64,000 nucleotides of DNA, from the NCBI GenBank assembly GCA_009746045.1, contig RPFO01000131.1:1284966-1348965 (forward strand). Direction: 5' to 3'. Origin of the DNA: Mesostigma viride (Eukaryota; Streptophyta; Mesostigmatophyceae; Mesostigmatales; Mesostigmataceae). The notes beneath the pieces were generated by a model. It ran no database searches. It saw only the letters and a list, made by a program, of their open reading frames with translations, and was not told the origin of the DNA. Positions 56,401-64,000 of this stretch are shown piece after piece. A program made the translations under genes and the position numbers. Position 1 is the first letter of the stretch; each line of letters begins with the position of its first letter.

Positions 56401-59400
56401 GAGTAAATAAACAAATCCACCTACTATACCCGTTACCTTTTGTGTTTACCCTGTCATGCCTGGCCTACCTGGGAAGCTGCCCAGTTTCTCCAAAACGGAC
56501 ACGCCCAGACATGAACGCATCAGGGGGCCCCAGCATCAGAAAGGCTACCCTGGACTCTAGAGGTGTGACAGGGGTAGTGTGCCGCTGAGCTGAGCTAAGT
56601 GTTGAGGAGTCCATCGTGAGGTGTGAGCAGCGGGCGGCGTGCACCAGCATGGACGGGAACGCACCTCTGTGCCAAGTAGGCAGGAGCGGCTGCCTGGCGG
56701 AGCGACCGAGCATGGAACATATTTAACACTAGGCTGGTCACTGTAACTGTTGGGTGTTCTTGCCAAGACATAGAGCCTCTGCTTTTAACGGGTAAAAGAG
56801 AATATTTATGCTATGATTACCTGCGGGGGCATGGGTTTGATTATTTGTCATTCTTTACCCGGGCATCCCAGGCGAAGCGGCTTGCCATGACCTGGAACGG
56901 TGGGGCCATGCGTCGGCATTACCTGCAGCACGTGACATGTGGGGGCGTGCGTCGGCATTACCTGCAGCACGTGAAAAGCGGGGCCATGCGTCGGCATTAC
57001 CTGCAGCACGTGAAAAGCGGGGCCATGCGTCGGCATTACCTGCAGCACGTGAAAAGCGGGGCCATGCGTCGGCATTACCTGCAGCACGTGAAAAGCGGGG
57101 CCATGCGTCGGCATTACCTGCAGCACGTGACATGTGGGGGCGTGCGTCGGCATTACCTGCAGCACGTGAAAAGCGGGGCCATGCGTCGGCATTACCTGCA
57201 GCACGTGACATGTGGGGGCGTGCATCGGCATTACCTGCAGCACGTGAAAAGCGGGGCCATGCGTCGGCATTACCTGCAGCACGTGACATGTGGGGGCGTG
57301 CGTCGGCATTACCTGGGCATGGCCCTCAACAGGGACACGAGGATCTCCAGCAAGTCCTTGATGTCGTGGCAGTCGCCAGTCACCAGCCGCTCCGCCGATA
57401 TGTGCGTCAGGTCCGACGAGATGAGCGAGGAGAGCGACGACAGCTGGCCATCAGGTGCGGGCGCGGAGGGGAAGCAGTGGGCCATGGCACGCGCATGCAC
57501 GTGACGCGATGCCCAGAGAAGCGATGCAAGTGATTGGTCATGTCTACGAAGGTAGAGCGCACGGGTAACCAGTGCAGGGACCTTCAAGGCACCTGTTACG
57601 CTGCTAGGGATCAAGAACAACAGCCAGCTCACCAAGGAACCTATTAGCACTGGCAATAACGTACCCCCACAGTAACCAACATACCAGCACGCGGAAGTTC
57701 CACAGCCGGTCCTGGGTCCCTGCGGGGTTCCGCACGACGCCCTCCAGGGGCTCCCCGCACACGCACTCCATCGCCGCCACAAGGACAGATGTGCTGCGGA
57801 GGGGGTGGGCGTGATGCGTGTGTTCTTGGGTGAGTTGAGACTTGTACGCGACGGTGGAGCCATTTAAGGGGGGGGAGGGGGGGGAGAAGAGGGAGAAGAA
57901 GATGGGCAATACATGCATTTGATGTTATCTTACATCATCCTTGTAATCGTTATTAGCATCAGTTTCAGTCGTTCCTGCAGCTGTGCAGGAGCGAGCATGC
58001 TGCCACGCTCAGGGGGGCTCACGCAAGAGAAACGGCCCATTTTAGAGGCATGCCTTTTATGGCAATAGCACGATATTCGTACAATTCTACTGGATTCCCG
58101 CTATACATTCGATTCGGCAATCCTATTCAACTCCAGCTGTGCCATGCTGCTGCAAACTTTGGAGTAGAGCCCACAAATGCTGATGTACTGTTTGTGGGGC
58201 TGCAAGAAAAAGGCAAGGCAGTGCTTGCACCAGGCATAACCACGAGGGGACGAGAGCTGTAGGTTACACAGCAGCATGTGTTACGCAATGTGGGGCAAAA
58301 GGACTTGTCACTCAGCAGGTATGCCAACATTCCATGAAAGGCGGAGCTGGCTGCGGGTTTAGTGAAAGTCACAGGCAATAGAAACTTCAAGACATTTGTC
58401 CCTTCAGGACGTGCCAACTATCTTCAAAAAAATATTTAAACGCAAACTTTTGTGACCAGGTTGGATTGCTGACAGTGGAGTTCTAAGAGGGACATATTTT
58501 GACGTGCTTTCTTTGACGTGCTTTCACGCATTTCGGAAGCAACGCACAGCATAAGGCGCAAATGAGTTCACAAGGGGCATTGCAGCATGCTCTCTGGTCA
58601 TCAACTGACACTATGCGTTGTTAGTTGTCGTGACAAAAAGTGGAATCACAGGCTGCCTGGGTGTGAATGCGGATGGCAGGGGAAGCGCTCACAGACCTGG
58701 TGATCAGCGAACGAACTTCATCCACGCTATTTACCTGCAATGCACAAGTGGTGATTGAAATCAAATAGGTTAAAACACAGGAGCAGTGGAAGAAAGAGAA
58801 AGCAAGGGCGTCGACAGTAAGGGGATTCTGGTTCAATCGTCAGTTTTTTTTGTGTTAGCAAGCGTAACTGTGTATAAGGAAAACACTAAGAAAATGCTAA
58901 TATTAGCCTCCTGTGGAAATGTGCACACACTGAAGCCTGAATGCGCGCAAGTGAAGTGCTTATCAAGCGTCAGCCATGGGGCTTTCTGCAAACGAAATAT
59001 GCAAATCAAGGGTAAGGGCTGCTACAGTGCACGTGGAATGGTCTCAAGAAAGCGTACGCGTGGCACAGCCGGAGCTTTTCCAGACGTCATTTCCAGCCAG
59101 CTTCCAGCGGCAAGTGAGACCCACATCACCACGGCATTGTAGAATCACTAGATCGTCTGCTTAGACATTGAAGGAAATGAAATATCCATTAGATCTCTTA
59201 TCAAATGACTGACATTGGATGCGCATCCTGCAAGCGGTAACTGGCGAGTGTTCATTTAGCAACCGTTAGCCTTCTGCTCTGCCAATTTGCCGTCTACCAA
59301 CTAAGCTCCTTACAACGTTGAAAAAGCTAAAATGGCAGTTGATGGCTGTCGTAAGAAGCCGAAGCGCTCTAGTCCTTGATTTCTGGGCCGCGGTTCGTTC

Positions 59401-59624
59401 CCAACGGCGTCCCCAACGATCGAGGGGCGCAGATACTATGCTGTAATATGCCTTGCATAAGACCTTACATGTGCGTCGATCCCTGACGCTGCTAGCAGTG
59501 CGTTGCACATGGCGACGAGCTCCAAAGCATCCAGCGTCGCGGAGACATTTCTCAATGCTGCATCCGTCTGTACCGATTCAGGATTCATGAGCATCCTCGT
59601 ATCCTGGTATTGAGCTGCCGACAT
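47447..59624 (-). CDS. CEP95: CEP95-like centrosomal/basal-body coiled-coil protein, twelve exons
   Basis: Exons, 5' to 3': 59624-59469, 58734-58697, 57793-57685, 57443-57313, 56158-55100, 54540-54234, 53297-53148, 52197-52103, 51168-51052, 50103-50022, 48544-48449, 47521-47447. All junctions are GT-AG with matching phase, giving 804 residues; vertebrate CEP95 is about 820. Residues 35-145 resemble the CEP95 N-terminal calponin-homology-like domain: CNALLAASGIDAHVNSVDEV, SVLVAAMECVCGEPLEG, DLTHISAERLVTGDCHDIKD, LLEILVSLL. The middle is disordered with an acidic Asp/Gly/Tyr run; a basic RRKSGKKKARSK run spans the exon 5/6 join. Residues 601-780 are a long charged coiled coil (ERLRAAALRREQMLLRKKRE, NYREQCAILQEQIRWERTRR). 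In animals CEP95 sits at centrosomes and spindle poles; a basal-body role here is inference. The family call rests on the N-terminal motifs and layout. Confidence 0.75.
47660..47943. repeat. 71-bp tandem repeat, four copies, in the last CEP95-like intron
   Basis: Units start GACCATAGAGTGACCAG and end TCATACGCCGCG, with only a few substitutions between copies. It lies between the exons at 48449 and 47521 (minus strand). Confidence 0.9.
49083..49205. repeat. Dispersed repeat, copy 2
   Basis: Matches 3674-3797 in the same orientation (for example CAGGCTCGAGCTACCATGGT). Here it lies inside a CEP95-like intron (48545-50021), so it probably arrived by transposition. Confidence 0.55.
50700..50980. 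repeat. (GTGA)n microsatellite
   Basis: About 70 copies of a GTGA tetranucleotide with a few GAGACA interruptions near 50919-50950. It is within a CEP95-like intron (50104-51051). The plus strand contains endless GTGAGT, but transcription here is from the minus strand, so these are not donors for this gene. Confidence 0.95.
52590..53147 (-). repeat. Tandem splice-donor-like repeats in CEP95-like intron 7
   Basis: Read on the minus strand, exon 7 ends GTGGAGAAG and the intron starts GTAGAGTGACAACTGACC. Directly downstream come CGTGGGGAAGGTACAGTGACC, then CATGGAGAATGTAAAGTAAC, then CATCTGGAGAAGGAACTATG, and a ~66-bp set of these repeats several times. The series fades near 52590. Each keeps a G-G-A-G-A-A-rich block followed by GTA or GAA. 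Many units also contain CCACGTGG. The intron appears to have grown from copies of its own 5' junction. Confidence 0.8.
53447..53575 (-). repeat. Two related tRNA-like 3' halves
   Basis: On the minus strand two ~45-bp stretches share GTGCT..AT.C.TTCTC and end CTGGTGTTTGATCCT or CCGGCGTTTGATCCT. GTTTGATCC resembles a tRNA T-loop/B box. No convincing A box or cloverleaf accompanies them. They may be pieces of a tRNA-derived SINE in the intron between the exons at 54234 and 53297. Confidence 0.3.
56911..57306 (-). repeat. 39-bp array of splice-donor copies in CEP95-like intron 4
   Basis: Ten tandem 39-bp units of two alternating kinds. Read on the minus strand each contains GCTGCAGGTAATGCCGACGC. 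The true exon 4 end is ATGCCCAG followed by the donor GTAATGCCGACGC at 57312-57300, so each unit repeats the exon end and donor. Units also contain CACGTG. All frames on both strands are open across the array, an artefact of the unit being a multiple of three. Confidence 0.9.
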
Positions 59625-60401
59625 CTCAGGTCAATATTCGTATGGCACGGTATAGTATTTAAGGCACAAATTATACTTCAAACAAATATGCCCCATGGTT
59701 GGGGAAATCTCATTCGAAGCGAAGGGAGCAACATTAGCAACGGCTAACTACCTGTGATCCTATGTACCATAAGGCCAGTACGTCTCCCTCATGGCCAGCA
59801 CAGAGCATATCCGGTCGTGTCTGCTCAAAGGTCAAAGAGCTCGCCCAAGCTGGACTGTCTTACACTTTGTGGCCTATAACCGTGACCGCCATGGCTATAT
59901 GGGCGTCACGTATAGGATTATGTCGCAATTGCAATCTGCCATCTGGAAATGTTTATGTTCGTTCTTGCGCGCAGGCTGGTTCGTTCTATTTTTCCAAAAA
60001 ATATTCCGATCGAGGCGTCGCGGCCTCGCGAAGCCAGCAGTGCTCTAACGCACGGACGAAGGTACGGGGCCCTTCTTGAAATTAACGGTCTTATTGGCAT
60101 GATTCGCGTGGCGCGGCGCAGGGAGGGAACGGCTGCCATTGCTCGGAATTTACCCGGGAAACACGCAACATGGCGGGAAATTCGACGCCACAGCCCACAG
60201 GTAAGTTTCTGTAGCAGGGAAGGTCTTGCGAGAACCGCTAGCAGACGCTATGGAGGGAAATGGACACCACTCATTTACATGAGTAACGTGACGTATGAAA
60301 TGACTATCTGCGGTGGCTATGGTAACGCCGAGAAGAAGTAGCAGTATGTTAAACTGCTCCTAGATTATATGATACGTGCTGTTAGATAAAATACTACGAA
60401 A
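59625..60401. promoter_or_regulatory. Divergent intergenic region between CEP95-like gene and CDC6
   Basis: The 777 bp separate two start codons that face apart, so it should hold both promoters and 5' UTRs. GGCGGGAAA at 60172-60180 is an E2F/DP-type site; a related CCCGGGAAA is at 60153-60161. No TATA box is convincing. Shared cell-cycle control of the two genes is inferred from this layout. Confidence 0.5.
60172..60180 (-). promoter_or_regulatory. E2F/DP-type site upstream of CDC6
   Basis: GGCGGGAAA, complement TTTCCCGCC, matches the E2F consensus TTTSSCGC. It is 222 bp before the CDC6 start. CDC6 is a well-known E2F target in plants and animals, which supports the site; occupancy is untested. 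Confidence 0.55.
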
Positions 60402-61898
60402 ATGGTAGGGCGGAAAAGAACACGCGAGGCAACCGAGATTTCAACTTCATCTGTCAAGAAAGGTGCTTTGCAGCGGGCTTCCAGTCTATTCTGTTGGGCA
60501 AGCTTTCCCGCCATATATTTCTCAAAGATGCACGCTCTTTTATTGCAATCTGAAATGCTAACTTCGTTGCTGCGGCGACGCTGGTAACGTCCTCCTGGCA
60601 TCCTCGTCATCTGGCAGGCGTGTCATCCTCGAAGACGTCCAAATCCACAACCTCCAAATCCCGGGTCCAATTGTTAAGGACAGCAAAGAAGTCACAAAAG
60701 ACCGCTCCATCTAAGAAACCCGGCGAGAGTGCAAAGCAGTCGGGGAAAGTTGCCAATGTACGTCGAAGTGCCAGACTGGCTACCGGGAACGGCATGCTTT
60801 ATGGTGACGCAGAGGGAAACGCTGCTGTCGTCGACGCGATCGAGCTTCCGCGAAAACGCAAGATCTCCCGAGCGCCTGCTCCTCCAGCTTTGCCCCACCC
60901 AGAGGGCGCCAGGGTCGGAACAGGCGCGTGCATCTCTGGTGATGTGCCAGCCCCGCGTGCCGATGTTTTGAGCCGGGATGATGCAGAGACGAACCATGGG
61001 GTGGAGGCGTCCGTCGAGAACTGCGGCGCCGCGCGAGAGGAGGAACACGAGCACGCCAACACGCGAGCAGAGGCAGCGGTGGATCCTAAAGAGCGAGAGT
61101 GGCGCCGTCAAGGTGCAGTGCTGTAGCAGGCACTATCTAGCTTCTGTAGGGCGACCCTTTCTATACATTCTTTCTGGTGCGACGGAGCCAAGTGCGGTTT
61201 TGTGGCTTAATTTTTTTCATTAGTGCAAAGGAGAGAAGGTGTGGTGCGGTTCTGTGGTGGTGACGTTACCAGCTAGTGCCGAAGAGGCCAGTTGCAGTGC
61301 TGTGGCATTGTTTGCAACTATTTTGGAGCCTTGCTGTCTCGAAAAATTCCGTACACGAACTTTCCCTGCTGCCCACGTGTTGATTGTGACCGTGCTCTGA
61401 CAACGGTTGCTTCTGCTCTGTGATGATTATGCTGGCGATGGTATCCCACGGCTATGGCCCTTGTATGACATCAGCATGGTCACTGGATGTACATGGCACT
61501 CGGAAGGCTCCTCACTCATGTGAGGGCTCAAGGGAACGATGCTATTGAGCCGCTTCAACTTCCCTTTCATAACCCGTTTCTTCCGGACAACGAACCGCCC
61601 GCCGACCCACCCACCCACCCACCCACCCACCCACCCACCCACCCACCCACCCACCCACCCACCCAACCGACCAACCAACCAACCAACCAACCAACCAGCC
61701 AACCAGCCAACCAATCAACCAACCAACCAACCAATCAACCAACCAACCAACCAACCAACCAACCAACCAACCAACCAACCAACCAACCAACCAACCAACC
61801 AACCAACCAACCAACCAACCAACCAACCAACCAACCAACCAACCAACCAACCAACCAACCAACCAACCAACCAACCAACCAACCAACCAACCAACCAA

Positions 61899-61929
<31 letters not shown>

Positions 61930-62804
61930 ACCAACCAACCAACCAACCAGCCAGCCAACCAACCAACCGACCAACCAGTCAGCCAGCCAGCCAACCAATT
62001 AACCAACCAACCAACCAACCAACCAACCGACCAACCAACCAACCAACCAGCCCGCCCGCCCGCCCGCCCGCCCGCCCGCCCGCCGCCCGCCCGCCCGCCC
62101 GCCCGCCCGCCGCCCGCCCGCCCGCCCGCCCGCCCGCCGCCCGCCCGCCGCCCGCCCGCCCGCCGCCCGCCCGCGCCGCCCGCCCGCCCGCCCGCCCGCC
62201 CGCCCGCCCGCCCGCCCGCCCGCCCGCCCGCCCGCCCGCCGCCCGCCCGCCCGCCCGCCCGCCGCCCGCCCGCCCGCCCGCCCGCCCGCCCGCCCGCCCG
62301 CCCGCCCGCCCGCCCGCCCGCCCGCCCGCCGCCGCCCGCCCGCCCGCCCGCCCGCCCGCCCGCGCCGCCCGCCCGCCCGCCCGCCCGCCGCCCGCCCGCC
62401 CGCCGCCCGCCGCCCGCCCGCCCGCCCGCCCGCCCGCCCGCCCGCCCGCCCGCCCGCCCGCCGCCCGCCCGCCCGCCCGCCCGCCCGCCCGCCCGCCCGC
62501 CCGCCCGCCCGCCCGCCCGCCGCCCCCGCCCGCCCGCCCGCCCGCCCGCCCGCCGCCCGCCGCCCGCCCGCCCGCCCGCCCGCCCGCCCGCCCGCCCGCC
62601 CGCCCGCCGCCCGCCCGCCCGCCCGCCCGCCGCCCGCCCGCCCGCCCGCCCGCCCGCCCGCCCGCCGCCCGCCCGCCCGCCCGCCCGCCGCCCGCCCGCC
62701 CGCCCGCCGCCGCCCGCCGCCGCCCGCCCGCCCGCCGCCCGCCCGCCCGCCCGCCCGCCGCCCGCCCGCCCGCCCGCCCGCCCGCCCGCCCGCCCGCCCG
62801 CCCG

Positions 62805-62901
<97 letters not shown>

Positions 62902-63886
62902 CGCCCGCCCGCCCGCCCGCTAGCCAGCCAGCCAGCCAGCCAACCAACCAACCAACCAACCAGCCAACCAACCAACCAACCAACCAACCAACCAACCAAC
63001 CAGCCAACCAGCCAACCAGCCAACCAACCAACCAACCAACCAACCAACCATCACTTCACCCACCCAACCATCTTTTCTGCTCGTTGGACATCCCTCTTCT
63101 CCTCCTCTTCCACCACTCCCCCCCCTTGACGTTCCCGCATAGAAAGATGCCACTCTTCATCTCCTCTCTTTCCATGTTCCTATGGACCAATACCGTGGGC
63201 TAACCTCCGTCGCCACCGTAGCTGCCCACAATACAACCCGACCTGTTTACCCTCACAGCCCCTCCTAAAACACAGAACGGTGCTTCCCCCGCTTCATGGG
63301 TGCTCACAGCGCCCGCCGTTCCATTGTTCATGATGTTGTAAAGGATACAACAACTCTATTGTGTGCTTGGCAGATCCCTCAGCCCGGCGGGCCCCCTCAC
63401 CACCATCGTCCACATTGGTGAAATCCTTCCTTAAACATTTTCCTCCTTTCCACTCTTCCCTTCAAATTTTAACCATAAACTCAATCATCAACTCAACCTG
63501 CAACTCATCAATCACCTTAACCATAAATGTACACATCGTCCATCGTGTGCTTTGCGCCCCGTCATGCTCCCAGTCATGCTGGCCCCCTCACCACCCCATT
63601 TTCATCCTGTTTGTTTCCTTGCTCTCCTCTTCCTGTTGCGTCCTCTCCACACCCAGCCCGGCTCGCTGGCGCGGCGTTCCGCCTCACGTCGGACCCCATC
63701 AGCTCGGGTGTCACCCCCACGTGCGTGCATGGGAGGGCGAACCAGCTGCGCGCCATGATGGACTTTTGCGACCGGCACGTGGAGGAGGGCACGCCTGGGG
63801 GGATGTACCTGAGCGGGCTGCCAGGGACGGGAAAGTCCCTGTGTGTGGACCGCCTGCTGGCACACGCACGGGCCAAGGGCAAGAGT
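60402..63886 (+). CDS. CDC6: CDC6 replication-licensing ATPase, first three exons (partial, continues off-window)
   Basis: Exons 60402-60462, 60618-61112 and 63657-63886 join in phase to 262 residues; a donor (GTGAGT) at 63887 shows that more follows. CDC6 is an AAA+ ATPase that with ORC and CDT1 loads the MCM helicase at origins. Residues 1-190 are basic and disordered, starting [12 protein letters not shown], with [20 protein letters not shown] and VRRSARLA, as in CDC6 N-termini that carry nuclear-import and CDK sites. From about 187 the AAA+ domain starts: [20 protein letters not shown], then [20 protein letters not shown] with Walker A GLPGTGKS at 239-246. PGTGKS is the plant CDC6 form. 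Walker B and sensors lie beyond the window. ORC1 is the alternative; the short N-terminus without a BAH domain favours CDC6. Confidence 0.8.
60504..60512 (+). promoter_or_regulatory. E2F/DP-type site in CDC6 intron 1
   Basis: TTTCCCGCC, a full E2F consensus, inside the 155-bp first intron and 102 bp after the start codon. Together with the upstream site it brackets the CDC6 start. Confidence 0.5.
61606..63048. repeat. Tetranucleotide array CCCA/CCAA/CCCG/CCAG in CDC6 intron 2
   Basis: 1.4 kb of CC-based tetranucleotides in successive blocks: CCCA (61606-61665), CCAA with some CCAG/CCGA (61666-62048), CCCG with CCG slips (62049-62804), CCAG (62805-62898), a short CCCG block, then CCAG and CCAA again to 63048. 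Blocks probably arose from one another by point change and slippage. Very long stop-free frames on both strands (Pro/Thr/Asn/Gln, Pro/Ala/Arg, Gly/Trp/Leu/Val) are artefacts. Confidence 0.95.
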
Positions 63887-64000
63887 GTGAGTGGCGGGAA
63901 GGGGAGGCGGGCGCGGTGGCTTCGCAAGGCCCCCTTATTCTGTATTAGCAGTATATCTTTACTAGTATATCGCAGGTCCGCAACGCCCCCTTATTAGTAG

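Noticed and set aside
56848-57504. Repetitive open frames of 140-220 codons on both strands
   Set aside because: They are products of the 39-bp intronic array, whose length is a multiple of three.
57934-57998. Alternative first exon for the CEP95-like gene (Met-Leu-Ala-Pro-Ala-Gln...)
   Set aside because: Its phase fits, but the exons at 59624-59469 and 58734-58697 also fit and supply the expected N-terminal domain residues (NALLAASGIDAH, VNSVDEV).
61542-63203. Open frames of 350-550 codons on both strands (Pro/Asn/Gln/Thr, Gly/Arg/Ala, Gly/Trp/Leu)
   Set aside because: They come from stop-free tetranucleotide repeats inside CDC6 intron 2; no domain or start context is present.

Overview
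This is nuclear DNA of a eukaryote, most likely a green alga (Viridiplantae). The evidence is GT-AG introns with consistent phases, long low-complexity glutamine/glycine/alanine proteins, a Mei2-like RNA-binding protein, a plant-type CDC6 P-loop (PGTGKS), and a CEP95-like centriolar protein that implies basal bodies or flagella. The species cannot be told from sequence alone.

Layout. 1-3.7 kb: 3' end of an LTR retrotransposon (pol tail, PHD finger, polypurine tract, LTR-like repeat), cut by a 1.7-kb hAT element. 4-5.1 kb: two minisatellites. 5.1-6.0 kb: a single-exon glycosyltransferase on the minus strand. 6.7-9.25 kb: a nest of DNA transposons whose insertion order can be read. 9.25-11.8 kb: nothing recognised. 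11.8-15.5 kb: about 75 tandem copies of a 49-bp repeat. 15.58-28.38 kb: a ten-exon Mei2-like gene (1500 codons as modelled), with a 3.9-kb pyrimidine-rich minisatellite in its last intron. 31-46 kb: a graveyard of LINE remnants, including ORF1-only copies, one split by a hAT element that itself carries a piggyBac-like element. 47.4-59.6 kb (minus): a twelve-exon CEP95-like gene (804 codons). 60.4 kb to the end (plus): the first three exons of CDC6, running off the window.

CEP95 and CDC6 are divergent and share a ~780-bp intergenic region with an E2F-type site. A second E2F-type site lies in CDC6 intron 1. This fits joint expression of a centriole gene and a replication-licensing gene in the cell cycle, but that is inference.

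The most unusual signal is in the introns. At about half of the modelled introns, sequence spanning the exon end and 5' splice site is repeated again inside the intron. It ranges from one diverged copy to ten tandem copies, so many introns carry runs of decoy donors. The glycosyltransferase shows a related pattern: its stop codon lies inside a tandem array. Four unrelated minisatellites also carry CACGTG in their unit. Exon coordinates were derived by hand from splice motifs, reading-frame phase and family similarity; no alignment or transcript was available.
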